NCBI GenBank assembly: GCA_021771575.1
Contig: JAETOX010000006.1
Location: forward strand, 1 to 57,913
DNA: 57,913 nucleotides
Direction of reading: 5' to 3'
Source: Bacteroides sp.
Lineage (GTDB): Bacteria; Bacteroidota; Bacteroidia; Bacteroidales; Marinifilaceae
The notes under the pieces are model-generated. The model did not search any database and was not told the origin of the DNA. It worked only from the letters and a program-made list of their open reading frames with translations. Shown here one piece after another: positions 34,465-43,525 of this stretch. A program made the translations under genes and the position numbers. Position 1 is the first letter of the stretch. Each line of letters starts with the position of its first letter.

Positions 34465-37353
34465 ATGGCTAAAGAACAATTTTTAGGAAGACATGTCGGC
34501 CCACGCCCGGAAGATGTGGAAGAAATGCTGAAGGTGATCGGGGTGAAGTCTGTCGACGAATTGATTGAACAAACTGTACCGGACTCTATCCGTTTGAAGG
34601 AAACGCTGGATTTGCCTGCCCCCTTATCGGAAGATGAATTTCTGAACCGGATCAAGGCTGTGGCCTCTAAAAATAAACTTTATCGTTCTTTCATCGGACA
34701 AGGCTATTACGATACCATTTCTCCGGCGGTGATTATTCGTAATATTCTGGAAAATCCAGCCTGGTATACTTCTTACACTCCCTATCAGGCCGAAGTTTCT
34801 CAGGGACGTCTGGAAGCCTTATTGAATTATCAGACAATGATTCTGGAACTGACCGGAATGGAAATCACCAATTGTTCTTTATTGGATGAAGCAACAGCGG
34901 CTGCTGAGGCGATGACAATGATGTATGCTTTGCGGAACAAAGAGATGAAAAAGGCCGGAGCCAATAAATTGTTTGTAGATGAGAAAATTTTTCCTCAGAC
35001 CAAAGATGTGCTGATCACCCGTTCAGCTCCACAGGGAATCGAACTGGTATATGGAGATTATGAGAACTTTGAGTTTACTCCCGAAGTTTTTGGTGCCATT
35101 GTTCAGTATCCCGCTGCTAATGGGGAAGTCCGGAATTATAAAGATTTTACTGCTAAAGTACATGCTCACGGAGCTTTACTGACGGTGGCTGCCGACCTGA
35201 TGAGTTTGGTGCTGCTGACACCTCCGGGAGAATGGGGAGCGGATGTTGTCGTGGGAACTTCACAGCGGTTCGGAATCCCGATGGGATATGGCGGTCCGCA
35301 TGCAGCTTATATGGCAACCAAAGAAGAGTACAAACGGAATATCCCGGGGCGTATTATCGGGGTTACAATCGATGCTCAGGGAAATAAAGCTTTGCGTCTG
35401 GCCTTACAGACCCGCGAACAACATATTAAGCGGGAAAAGGCTTCATCGAATATCTGTACAGCTAAAGCGTTGAACGCTACTATGGCCGGTTTCTACGGAG
35501 CTTGGCACGGACGGGAAGGATTGCAACGTATTGCCCGTCATATTCATGCTGCTGCTGTGATTCTGGCGGAAGAGATCAGTAAATATGGTTATCAACTGAA
35601 ACAAAATAAATTTTTCGATACGATCCGTTTCGCATTACCGGAAGGGGTGACACAGGAAACTGTACGCGAAGTCGCATTAGAACATCAGGTAAATCTCTAT
35701 TATTGCCCGTGTGGGGGAGTGGGCTTATCGACAGACGAACGTATCAGTGAGGAAGAAATCAATGTGATTGTTGGAATCTTTGCCGAAGCTGCCGGGAAGA
35801 AAGCTGAACCGGTGAAATTCCTGGATGATTGTACGGTATTGGATCCGGAAATGTTGAGAGATGACGAGTATATGACTCAGCCGGTCTTCAATATCTATCG
35901 TTCGGAGACTGCGATGATGCGTTATATGAAAAATTTGGAACGCCGGGATATTTCGCTGGCTACCTCTATGATATCGCTGGGATCGTGTACGATGAAGCTG
36001 AATGCTGCTGTCGAGATGTTGCCGATTACTTGGCCGGAATTCGGCGGCATGCATCCTTTTGTTCCGTTCGATCAGGCTGAAGGATATCAGCAAATGATCC
36101 GTGAAACCGAACAAATGCTTGAGAAAGTGACCGGATTCGCCGGGTGTAGCTTAATGCCGAATTCGGGGGCTGCCGGAGAATATTCTGCCTTGATGGTGAT
36201 TCGTCAGTATCACATTTCGCGTGGAGAGGGACACCGGAAAGTAATGTTGATTCCGGCTTCTGCTCACGGAACCAATCCGGCTTCCAGTTCGATGGCCGGT
36301 TTGCAGATTATCGTTACCGCTACAGACCCCGAAGGAAACATTGATGTCGAAGATTTCAGGGCAAAAGCGGAAGCAAACAAAGATAACCTGTTCGGTGCGA
36401 TGATCACCTATCCTTCTACTCACGGTATTTTCGAAGAATCGATCCGGGAACTGGTAAAGATTATCCACGATAACGGTGGACAGGTTTTTATGGACGGTGC
36501 CAATATGAACGGTCAGTGTGGTTTGACCAGTCCGGGCAATATCGGTGCTGATGCCTGCCATTTGAATTTACATAAAACTTTTGCTATGCCTCACGGCGGT
36601 GGTGGTCCAGGTGTTGGCCCGATCTGTGTGGCCAAACATTTGGTAGAGTTCCTGCCTACCCACAGTGTAGTGAAAACCGGAGGTGAACACGGTATTCACG
36701 CTGTAGCAGCCGCTCCTTACGGTTCGGTGAGCATGTTGCCAGTGACTTATGGTTATCTGCTGATGTTGGGTGGCGAAGGACTGAAACAAGTAACCGAGAT
36801 GGCTATTCTGAATGCGAACTACTTGGCTTCGGCTTTCGAAAAACTGGGCTTTAAGATTCTTTTCAAAGGTAAACAAGGACGTGTAGGACATGAAATGATC
36901 TGGGATTGCAGTGCTTTTAACAAAGAGTACGGCATCTCTGAACTGGACATTGCCAAACGGTTGATGGACTTCGGTTTCCATGCTCCGACGCTTTCTTTCC
37001 CTGTTCATGGTACATTGATGGTAGAACCTACTGAAAGCGAACCCAAAGAAGAGCTCGATCGGTTTATCGAAGCCCTGAAAACCATTCGCGAAGAAATGGT
37101 AGAAGTAGCCGAAGGAAAAGCCGACAAGACCGATAATGTATTGAAGAATGCTCCGCATACTCACAAGGTGTTGACGGCTGACGAATGGACACATGCTTAT
37201 CCGCGTAGCAAAGCGGCTTATCCGCTGCCTTGGGTGGCCGAAAATAAATTCTGGCCGCAGGTTGGGCGTGTAGATGATGGGTATGGCGACCGGAATCTGA
37301 TGTGTACTTGTGATTCTTTGTACGAATATATGGAGAATGCAGAAAACAAATAA
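34465..37353 (+). CDS. gcvP: Glycine dehydrogenase (aminomethyl-transferring), P protein of the glycine cleavage system
   Basis: The P protein decarboxylates glycine with pyridoxal phosphate and passes the aminomethyl group to lipoyl-GcvH. At 962 aa it is the single-chain form with both the N-terminal (alpha-like) and C-terminal (beta-like) halves, as in E. coli. The PLP lysine is K704 in HLNLHKTFAMPHGGGGPGVG; the N-half contains SFIGQGYYDT and the C-half HGTNPASSSMAG. No gcvT or gcvH is next to it, so the rest of the system must be elsewhere. It forms a single-gene unit ended by a hairpin, and it is in ordinary core-genome DNA. Confidence 0.98.
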   Translation: MAKEQFLGRHVGPRPEDVEEMLKVIGVKSVDELIEQTVPDSIRLKETLDLPAPLSEDEFLNRIKAVASKNKLYRSFIGQGYYDTISPAVIIRNILENPAWYTSYTPYQAEVSQGRLEALLNYQTMILELTGMEITNCSLLDEATAAAEAMTMMYALRNKEMKKAGANKLFVDEKIFPQTKDVLITRSAPQGIELVYGDYENFEFTPEVFGAIVQYPAANGEVRNYKDFTAKVHAHGALLTVAADLMSLVLLTPPGEWGADVVVGTSQRFGIPMGYGGPHAAYMATKEEYKRNIPGRIIGVTIDAQGNKALRLALQTREQHIKREKASSNICTAKALNATMAGFYGAWHGREGLQRIARHIHAAAVILAEEISKYGYQLKQNKFFDTIRFALPEGVTQETVREVALEHQVNLYYCPCGGVGLSTDERISEEEINVIVGIFAEAAGKKAEPVKFLDDCTVLDPEMLRDDEYMTQPVFNIYRSETAMMRYMKNLERRDISLATSMISLGSCTMKLNAAVEMLPITWPEFGGMHPFVPFDQAEGYQQMIRETEQMLEKVTGFAGCSLMPNSGAAGEYSALMVIRQYHISRGEGHRKVMLIPASAHGTNPASSSMAGLQIIVTATDPEGNIDVEDFRAKAEANKDNLFGAMITYPSTHGIFEESIRELVKIIHDNGGQVFMDGANMNGQCGLTSPGNIGADACHLNLHKTFAMPHGGGGPGVGPICVAKHLVEFLPTHSVVKTGGEHGIHAVAAAPYGSVSMLPVTYGYLLMLGGEGLKQVTEMAILNANYLASAFEKLGFKILFKGKQGRVGHEMIWDCSAFNKEYGISELDIAKRLMDFGFHAPTLSFPVHGTLMVEPTESEPKEELDRFIEALKTIREEMVEVAEGKADKTDNVLKNAPHTHKVLTADEWTHAYPRSKAAYPLPWVAENKFWPQVGRVDDGYGDRNLMCTCDSLYEYMENAENK

Positions 37354-37395
37354 TGTTTTTTTCGCCTGAAGGCGATAACTGATAAAAAGGAAAAC

Positions 37396-37456
37396 CGGGA
37401 AATCTCAGGCCCAGAGAAATGATCTCATGAAAGCTATAATTTCCCGATTTTATTTT
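37396..37456 (+). terminator. Terminator-like hairpin after gcvP
   Basis: CGGGAAAT at 37396-37403 pairs with ATTTCCCG at 37439-37446 and is followed by ATTTTATTTTT. The 35-base interior is long and could fold further. A smaller hairpin (CGCCTGAAGGCG) lies just after the stop codon. Confidence 0.5.
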
Positions 37457-37512
37457 TAGATAACAGTATTTCCGGAATAAGCGTAAAAGGAAAATTGTTT
37501 GCAGAGCCCTTT

Positions 37513-38046
37513 TCAGAAAAACAGCGAAAAATTTACACTTCCATATTGGCGGTGTTCTTTGAAGCGCGGATGAGCGGAAAAATCAATACCGGCCGGGTGT
37601 TCGATCACCAGGATTCCGTTTTCTGCCAACAGATCGTTGTCGAAAATAAGAGCGGGTAATTCCGGAATATTTTCCAGTCGATAAGGCGGATCGGCAAAAA
37701 TAAGATCGAATTGTTTGCCTTTCAGTTTCCGGCAAGCATTGAATACATCGTTTTTATATACTTTCAATTGGCAGAAGCCAAGTTCTACAGCAATACGTTT
37801 GATAAAAGCATAGTGCTTATAGTTTGCTTCCACAGCGACCGTTTCACTTGCTCCCCGTGAGGCAAATTCGTAACTGATGCTACCGGTACCCGAAAAAAGA
37901 TCTAATGTCCGGAGCCCTTCGATATCCAGGTAATTGCTCAACACATTGAATAGGTTCTCTTTGGCAAAGTCAGTTGTTGGTCGGGCACTGAAACTTTTGT
38001 CCGGGAAAATTTGACGACCTTTATGGGATCCGCTGATTATTCGCAT
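37513..38046 (-). CDS. rsmD: 16S rRNA (guanine966-N2)-methyltransferase
   Basis: RsmD methylates G966 (E. coli numbering) of 16S rRNA in the 30S subunit. The 177-aa product has the family opening MRIISGSHKGRQI, the SAM-binding motif I LDLFSGTGSISYE and the N-methyltransferase motif IV FADPPY. The length is normal. Its start overlaps the end of the DUF3822 gene by ten bases, so the two are translated together, an arrangement I recall in other Bacteroidota. Confidence 0.96.
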   Translation of the reverse strand: MRIISGSHKGRQIFPDKSFSARPTTDFAKENLFNVLSNYLDIEGLRTLDLFSGTGSISYEFASRGASETVAVEANYKHYAFIKRIAVELGFCQLKVYKNDVFNACRKLKGKQFDLIFADPPYRLENIPELPALIFDNDLLAENGILVIEHPAGIDFSAHPRFKEHRQYGSVNFSLFF

Positions 38047-38876
38047 TTATGGATATTTAATAAGTAAACAAAACTGGAATTATTCAATTCATTATTACGT
38101 ACCAATTGCGATAAAGGTGCATAATTCAATATCGATATATTGGGTATATATTTCCCCATAAGTTCCGATAATTTGGGATCATTCACTAGGTTGCCCGAAA
38201 CCGTAGTTTGGATGTGATCTTTATCCACCTGGCATTGTTGAAGACAATTCAAGCTAAAATAAATTACATCGGTCACCGATCGGTAATCAAAAGAATTGAA
38301 CAGCAGGACATCGTTGTTTTGAGTAAGCAACAAATCGAAATATTGGTCGTGAATATCGATAAACAGGTGGTTCGTATTGAACAGGATATTGGACAAAGAA
38401 TGAATGATAAAAGGATAAGCACTGTTGACGAGGCAGAGCGAGTTATACCGGGCGTTCAGGAAAGTGACGAAACTGCGCGGTAAAGCTTCAGCCAGATAAC
38501 TGTCGAGTACTTCGATTTTGTGGTAGAGTAAGCTATCGTTTTTCTCCGGTTGCAGGCAAATTCGATACATATCCACCAAATCGTCTTCCCGAAAAAGAGA
38601 AGCTGGAATCAGGATTTTTTCTTTGCTGCACGGCAATATAAATACTTTTTTATATTGCAGGTTCAACAGTTCGTCGTCTACCATGATTTTTTTCACTTTT
38701 GTAATCACTGCGTCCTGAGTATCCAATTGATAAGGCTGATAAAAAAATACCAACAACTTATTGTTGGGGTCGTGAATGCAAAATGAAAGTCCATCCGTCG
38801 AATAACGGATGGACAACATATATTGCGAAGAATTTTCTTTTATAAAATGATTGTCAATATAATATACGTTTTGCAT
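38037..38876 (-). CDS. DUF3822 family protein
   Basis: Bacteroidota proteins of this family are of unknown function and often sit next to rsmD. The protein has an alternation of strands and helices (MLSIRYSTDGLSFCIHDPNN, then HLFIDIHDQYFDLLLTQNND and a run ending with SVTDVIYFSLNCLQQC) that recalls the actin/hexokinase-like fold, a resemblance I offer only as an idea. No signal peptide. I chose ATG 38876 (MQNVYYIDNHF), ten bases after the upstream stop; an in-frame ATG at 38903 would overlap the previous gene by 17 bases and add nine residues. Confidence 0.82.
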   Translation of the reverse strand: MQNVYYIDNHFIKENSSQYMLSIRYSTDGLSFCIHDPNNKLLVFFYQPYQLDTQDAVITKVKKIMVDDELLNLQYKKVFILPCSKEKILIPASLFREDDLVDMYRICLQPEKNDSLLYHKIEVLDSYLAEALPRSFVTFLNARYNSLCLVNSAYPFIIHSLSNILFNTNHLFIDIHDQYFDLLLTQNNDVLLFNSFDYRSVTDVIYFSLNCLQQCQVDKDHIQTTVSGNLVNDPKLSELMGKYIPNISILNYAPLSQLVRNNELNNSSFVYLLNIHKCE

Positions 38877-38886
38877 GTAACCGACA

Positions 38887-39531
38887 TTATTCCCAGTTTC
38901 CAACGTTATTATTCGCTTCTTTAAGGTCGCCTACCTTCAGCCCCGGATATTTTTTCAGGCGTATTCTTTCCCCGTTTTCTTCCAATAATTGTTCGTTGTA
39001 TTCCTCACGAACATCTTCGAAAATCTCCATATTGGAAATACGGGCTTCGAAAATAGGAATTTCTACTTCGGAATCCGTGATCACAGAAGAAGCGCCCATT
39101 TTGAATTGATGTTTCCGTTTGGTGAAAGGTACATACCGAATGTCATCGATAGCATAATTTTTGCCGAAAACATTTTCCAGTGCACTTACTTTGACCGTAT
39201 CCCGGATGATTTTACCTTCTTTGATAGCCTGAGCTTCCGTAACTCCTTTTTCTAGGTCGTCGTCACTCAAAGATCCAATAGAACGTACCACTTTGACTGA
39301 ATCGTATTTGATAAAATGAATCAGCGTGTCGAAACTTCCAGTATATCTTCCATATACTCCTTTATATGCCTCCTGAGCTGTACGGATATCTTTCAGACGT
39401 TCGACAATCCGTTCATAACGCTGATCTTTCAACTCTTTGAATTGCTGGGGAATCATGATGCTTTTATAGCACTGATAGCCGAGAAATATGATGATCCCGG
39501 CAAGAACAATCTGGATAATAAGTTTTTTCAT
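38887..39531 (-). CDS. Membrane-anchored protein of unknown function
   Basis: The 214-aa product has one N-terminal membrane helix (LIIQIVLAGIIIFLGYQ) and a periplasmic part. The stretch QRYERIVERLKDIRTAQEAY with YKGVYGRYTGSFDTLIHFIK resembles the helix and first strand of pilin-like or type II secretion pseudopilin folds, though no prepilin cleavage site is present. I do not recognise a named family. It is the first gene of a probable operon with the DUF3822 protein and rsmD, whose common theme is unclear. Confidence 0.8.
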   Translation of the reverse strand: MKKLIIQIVLAGIIIFLGYQCYKSIMIPQQFKELKDQRYERIVERLKDIRTAQEAYKGVYGRYTGSFDTLIHFIKYDSVKVVRSIGSLSDDDLEKGVTEAQAIKEGKIIRDTVKVSALENVFGKNYAIDDIRYVPFTKRKHQFKMGASSVITDSEVEIPIFEARISNMEIFEDVREEYNEQLLEENGERIRLKKYPGLKVGDLKEANNNVGNWE

Positions 39532-39660
39532 ATTTAACGTTATTTTGTATGATATTAATACATTATTAAATGTCCGATTCTGTGTGGTTGAAGTTATTTT
39601 TCTATCTTTACCCTACAATTCAAACGTTACCAACGCAACACAAAATCTTAATATTGCTCG

Positions 39661-39668
39661 CAAATTTA
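39661..39668 (-). promoter_or_regulatory. Candidate -7 box for the membrane protein-DUF3822-rsmD operon
   Basis: Minus-strand TAAATTTG is a perfect TAnnTTTG about 130 bases before the first gene. No clear -33 box was found. Confidence 0.4.
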
Positions 39669-39713
39669 GGAAAAAATTTAGATTAAAGGCATAATCCACT
39701 ATTAAATTTCGTG

Positions 39714-41129
39714 ATGATTCAAAAACATTTTGAGGATATCGTATTACAGAAGTTCGGTTTTGATTTTTCGCCTACTCAAAAGGTAGCTGTGGAACTTTTT
39801 ACCCGTTTTTTTTTCCATCGCAAAGAGGATGGACTTTTTTTATTGAAAGGCTATGCCGGTACCGGAAAGACTTCTTTGGTCGCTGCTATAGTCAATACCT
39901 TATTATCGCTTGAATATAAAGTGGTGTTACTTGCCCCTACAGGACGGGCTGCCAAAGTGTTTTCGGGGTATGCCGGACATCCGGCTTTTACGATTCATAA
40001 GAAGATCTACCGGCAAAAATCGGAAACCGATGGAGAAGGTGTGTTTGATCTGGGGTTTAACGGTGGGGGAAATACCTTGTTTTTTGTCGATGAGGCATCA
40101 ATGATTTCCAATGCTGACAGTGAAGGAAACTTCGGCAGCGGTTGTCTTTTGGATGACTTGGTTGAATATGTCTACAATGGCAAAAACAATCGCTTGGTGA
40201 TGATCGGTGATGTGGCACAGTTACCTCCGGTGGGCTTGGATATCAGTCCCGCCTTAGACAAGCAGGAATTAGAGGCTGCTTATGCCCTGCAGGTGACCGA
40301 AGTGCGTCTGACTGATATCATGCGGCAGGCCGAAGAATCGGGTATTTTATATAATGCCACCCAAGTGAGAGGGTTGATCGGTAACGATAGTGGAAAACTG
40401 ATCTTGAAGGTGAAAAGCTTTCCGGATGTATTTCGGATTAACGGTGGTGATTTACTGGAAGAAATCGAGACTTGTTATGGTAAATATGGAGAAGATGAAA
40501 CGATGATTGTATGTCGCTCGAATAAACGGGCCAATCGGTTCAATGAGGGAATTCGCCGTTCGATTTTATATCGGGAGGAAGATTTTTGCAGTGGCGACCG
40601 GATTATGGTGGTGAAGAATAATTATTTCTGGGGAAACGATTACGAGAAAATCGATTTCATTGCCAATGGCGATATGGCTACCGTGTTACGTGTCGGTAAG
40701 CGGTTGGATGCTTATGGGCTGCATTTTGCGAAAGCAACACTTAAAATCGACGGCTATGAGGAGGAAGTTACGGCGTGGGGGATGCTTGATACCTTGACGT
40801 CTGATTACCCGGCTTTATCATATGAACAAACCAAAGTCCTGTATCGGAATATTGAAGAGGAATATCAGCATATTCCTTCACGTCGGAAACGTTCGGAAAA
40901 AATCCGGGAAAATGAATTTTACAATGCCCTCCAAATTAAATTCGCTTATGCGGTAACCTGCCATAAAGCCCAGGGAGGGCAATGGGACGCCGTGTTTATT
41001 GATCAGGGATGGTTGCCCGAAGAACTGGTGAACGATGAATTTTGGCGTTGGCTTTATACGGCGATTACCCGGGCCAGAGAAAGGGTGTATTTTATTAATT
41101 TCAATGAGGATTTTTTTCAGCTTTCCTGA
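39714..41129 (+). CDS. RecD-like superfamily 1 DNA helicase/ATPase
   Basis: A 471-aa ATP-dependent DNA helicase of the RecD2/Dda-like group. Walker A is GYAGTGKTS, followed by motif Ia VVLLAPTGRAAKVF, Walker B LFFVDEASMI, motif III GDVAQLPPVG, and near the C-terminus the UvrD_C_2 segment FAYAVTCHKAQGGQWDAVFID with WLYTAITRARERVYFI. It lacks the N-terminal domain of RecD and is not next to recB or recC. I use ATG 39714, one codon after a GTG. A run of nine T residues falls within codons near 33-36 (RFFFH) and is a possible slippage site. Its DNA repair role is inferred from family. Confidence 0.93.
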   Translation: MIQKHFEDIVLQKFGFDFSPTQKVAVELFTRFFFHRKEDGLFLLKGYAGTGKTSLVAAIVNTLLSLEYKVVLLAPTGRAAKVFSGYAGHPAFTIHKKIYRQKSETDGEGVFDLGFNGGGNTLFFVDEASMISNADSEGNFGSGCLLDDLVEYVYNGKNNRLVMIGDVAQLPPVGLDISPALDKQELEAAYALQVTEVRLTDIMRQAEESGILYNATQVRGLIGNDSGKLILKVKSFPDVFRINGGDLLEEIETCYGKYGEDETMIVCRSNKRANRFNEGIRRSILYREEDFCSGDRIMVVKNNYFWGNDYEKIDFIANGDMATVLRVGKRLDAYGLHFAKATLKIDGYEEEVTAWGMLDTLTSDYPALSYEQTKVLYRNIEEEYQHIPSRRKRSEKIRENEFYNALQIKFAYAVTCHKAQGGQWDAVFIDQGWLPEELVNDEFWRWLYTAITRARERVYFINFNEDFFQLS

Positions 41130-41133
41130 AAAT

Positions 41134-41182
41134 GTCGAAAGGGGCGAAAAAGTCCGTACTTAACTTCTTCGACCCTTTCGAC
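41134..41182. terminator. Bidirectional terminator between convergent helicase and mutase genes
   Basis: GTCGAAAGGG at 41134-41143 pairs with 41173-41182, with further partial pairing inside. The right arm lies in a threefold near-repeat (TTCTTCGAC, CCTTTCGAC, CTCTTCGAC) followed by TTTTTT. Confidence 0.7.
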
Positions 41183-41195
41183 CTCTTCGACTTTT

Positions 41196-42938
41196 TTAAT
41201 CTATCTTTAAATCCTTCATCATGGCGTCGATTTTTGCGGAAGCTTCGTCTTGAGCTTTGTGGAAATCACTAACAGACTCCATGTTTGCCCGGGCTTCGAA
41301 ATAAAATTTAATTTTTGGTTCTGTTCCGGACGGCCGTACGGAGATTTTGCAGCCATCGGTCAGGAAGAATTGCAGTACATCGCTTGTCGTTGGGAAGTCC
41401 ATGTTCTGGGTTTCTCCTGTCGACAGGTTGGTCGCTTTCAATACGGCATAATCTTTTTTAACCACGATATCACTGCCGTTGATCGTGGCAGGAGTATGAT
41501 GACGCAGTTCGTTCATCATGTCTTTGATTTCCTGAGCTCCACTCAAGCCTTTGCGCACGATATAAACCATTTTCTCCTGAGAAAATCCATAATCGGCATA
41601 AATCTGTTCTAGGATATCGAATAAAGTTTTACCGTTGTCTTTTGCCCAGGCGGCAATTTCGGCCATCAGGGAAGTCGAAGATACTGCGTCTTTATCGCGG
41701 GTAAATGCTCCCGGCATAAAACCAAACGATTCTTCTCCGGCTCCGATATATCCTTCGGGACCTTTCTTGCGGATCATGTCGGCAATCCATTTGAAACCGG
41801 TATATACATCGTAGCAGGGAACACCATTCTTTTCTGCAATTTCTTTAATCAATTCCGAAGTAACGATTGTTTTTACTGTATATTCATTCCCTTTCATTAA
41901 GCCCAGTTCCTGACGGCGATGGATGATGTACCAGGTAAAAATGATATTGGTCTGGTTACCGTTGAGCAGAATCCATTCGCCTTTATCATCTTTCACGGCA
42001 ATTCCGATCCGGTCACCATCCGGGTCACAAGCCATAGCCAGGTCGGCATCGATTTCCCGGGCTTTATCCAAAGCCATTTTAAAAGCTGCCGGCTCTTCTG
42101 GATTGGCTGAAGCTACTGTAGGAAAATCCCCGTCGGTCACCATTTGTTCCGGAATGGTGGTGATATGGGTGAACCCCCAGTTCCGCAAAGAATCGGGAAC
42201 CAGCTGGTAGGTCGTTCCGTGTAGCGGAGTAAAGACAATCTTCAGGTTGTGCTGGCGTTGAATGGCATCAGGCGATAAACTTAGGGTTTTTATGGTATCC
42301 AGGAATTTTTTGTCGAAATCTTCTCCTAGGATTTTGATCCGGTCAGGTACGGGAGTGAATTTGATATCGGTGACTTTTACCTTTTTTACTTCTTCGATGA
42401 CATTTTTATCGTGAGGAGGTACCAATTGTGAACCATCGTCCCAATAAGCTTTATAACCGTTATATTCTTTGGGATTGTGTGAGGCGGTGATAATCACTCC
42501 TCCTTTACAACCTAATTCACGGATAGCGAACGACATTTCCGGAGTAGGACGTAAAGAATCAAAAAGATAAGCTGTAATCCCGTTTGCAGAAAAAATAGCC
42601 GCTGTTGTTTCGGCATATTCTCTGGAATGGTGACGGCAATCATGACCGATACAAACCGATTTTTCCTCATTCGGGAACATTTTATTGATATAATTAGCAA
42701 ATCCTTGCGTAGCAGCACCTACCGTATAGGTATTCATCCGGTTGCTGCCGGCTCCCATGATACCCCGCAGGCCGCCCGTACCAAATTCGAGGTCGTTATA
42801 GAAAGAATCGATCAATTCGGTCGGATCGTTGGATTCCAGCATCCGTTTTACTTCTTCGCGCGTTTGTTTGTCATAGGCTTCGTTCAACCACATTTCTGCT
42901 TTTGCCCTTGCCTTTTTGACGATTTCCGTATTCTCCAT
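41196..42938 (-). CDS. Phospho-sugar mutase (phosphoglucomutase/phosphomannomutase family)
   Basis: This alpha-D-phosphohexomutase moves phosphate between C1 and C6 of a hexose. It has all four family motifs: the phosphoserine loop ITASHNPKEYNGYK, the metal loop DPDGDRIGIA, the sugar-binding loop GEESFGFMPG, and the phosphate-binding loop RPSGTEPKIKFY. At 580 aa it is the long form typical of Bacteroidota and Firmicutes PgcA-type enzymes. Glucose-1-phosphate supply for glycogen and envelope sugars is the likely role; mannose or others are possible. Its promoter lies within the terminator of rplS, giving a leader of about 17 bases. Confidence 0.96.
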   Translation of the reverse strand: MENTEIVKKARAKAEMWLNEAYDKQTREEVKRMLESNDPTELIDSFYNDLEFGTGGLRGIMGAGSNRMNTYTVGAATQGFANYINKMFPNEEKSVCIGHDCRHHSREYAETTAAIFSANGITAYLFDSLRPTPEMSFAIRELGCKGGVIITASHNPKEYNGYKAYWDDGSQLVPPHDKNVIEEVKKVKVTDIKFTPVPDRIKILGEDFDKKFLDTIKTLSLSPDAIQRQHNLKIVFTPLHGTTYQLVPDSLRNWGFTHITTIPEQMVTDGDFPTVASANPEEPAAFKMALDKAREIDADLAMACDPDGDRIGIAVKDDKGEWILLNGNQTNIIFTWYIIHRRQELGLMKGNEYTVKTIVTSELIKEIAEKNGVPCYDVYTGFKWIADMIRKKGPEGYIGAGEESFGFMPGAFTRDKDAVSSTSLMAEIAAWAKDNGKTLFDILEQIYADYGFSQEKMVYIVRKGLSGAQEIKDMMNELRHHTPATINGSDIVVKKDYAVLKATNLSTGETQNMDFPTTSDVLQFFLTDGCKISVRPSGTEPKIKFYFEARANMESVSDFHKAQDEASAKIDAMMKDLKID

Positions 42939-42961
42939 AGTGTACTCTTTTGTTGTTTTTA

Positions 42962-42992
42962 CAAAGTTATGAAAATAAAAAAGCTCTGCAAT
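42962..42992 (-). promoter_or_regulatory. Phosphohexomutase promoter
   Basis: Minus-strand ATTG (42992-42989), a 19-base spacer and TAACTTTG (42969-42962) match the Bacteroidota promoter with one -33 mismatch. The -33 box is in the loop region of the preceding rplS terminator, so termination and initiation use the same DNA. Confidence 0.6.
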
Positions 42993-43001
42993 GCAGAGCT
43001 T
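42972..43001 (-). terminator. rplS terminator
   Basis: A near-perfect inverted repeat, AAGCTCTGCA (42981-42990) and TGCAGAGCTT (42992-43001), is followed on the minus strand by TTTTTTATTTTC. It ends the rplS transcript 22 bases after its stop codon. Confidence 0.9.
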
Positions 43002-43022
43002 TCATTATTTTTCCGATTCCGG

Positions 43023-43376
43023 TTAAGATCTTTTTTCTTTGATTTTGGCTTTCTTTCCGGTCAAGTTGCGGAAATAATAAATTCTGGAACGTCTTACTTT
43101 TCCTACTTTATTGATTTCGATTTCCTTGATGTACGGTGAATTCATAGGGAAAATTCTTTCTACACCTACGTTTCCGGACATTTTCCGGACAGTGAAAGAT
43201 TTTGTGTTTCCAGTACCTTTGATCTGGATCACTACTCCACGGAATACCTGGATACGTTCTTTGTTTCCTTCGACAATTTTATAGTGTACACTAATCGTAT
43301 CACCGGTATTGAACGAAGGATGCTCTACTGGATTTTCTGCAGCAAATGCCTGCTCAGCAATTTTAATTAAGTCCAT
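43023..43376 (-). CDS. rplS: Large ribosomal subunit protein bL19
   Basis: bL19 sits at the interface of the two ribosomal subunits. The 117-aa sequence shows the family features [50 protein letters not shown] and a basic C-terminus with [10 protein letters not shown]. It is transcribed alone, from a good promoter about 90 bases upstream and into a strong terminator. The usual bacterial neighbours (rpsP, rimM, trmD) are not present. The leader contains a multi-part hairpin, described separately, that may let L19 control its own synthesis. Confidence 0.98.
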   Translation of the reverse strand: MDLIKIAEQAFAAENPVEHPSFNTGDTISVHYKIVEGNKERIQVFRGVVIQIKGTGNTKSFTVRKMSGNVGVERIFPMNSPYIKEIEINKVGKVRRSRIYYFRNLTGKKAKIKEKRS

Positions 43377-43407
43377 GATTTTAAAATTTTATTCATTCAT
43401 TTTTCGA

Positions 43408-43448
43408 ACACAGTATTATCACGGAGACTTTCGTATAAGAGACTGTGT
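43408..43448 (-). ncRNA. Structured leader of rplS (candidate ribosomal-protein leader)
   Basis: ACACAGT and ACTGTGT form a 7-bp outer stem (43442-43448 with 43408-43414). Inside, TTAT pairs with ATAA (43416-43419 with 43435-43438) and ACG with CGT (43421-43423 with 43432-43434), leaving a 3-base and a 1-2-base internal bulge. The hairpin begins about ten bases after the predicted transcription start and ends 31 bases before the ATG. That position and the presence of irregular internal loops fit an autoregulatory r-protein leader; this is inference. Confidence 0.5.
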
Positions 43449-43464
43449 ACGTTTTTTCGAAGCG

Positions 43465-43496
43465 CAAATGTAGAAAAAGTTATTCAGATCTGCAAA
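43465..43496 (-). promoter_or_regulatory. rplS promoter
   Basis: Minus-strand TTTG (43496-43493), a 20-base spacer and TACATTTG (43472-43465) match the consensus exactly. Transcription should begin near 43458. Confidence 0.8.
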
Positions 43497-43525
43497 TTTT
43501 ATTTATTATTCCTGACTTTTCTCTA

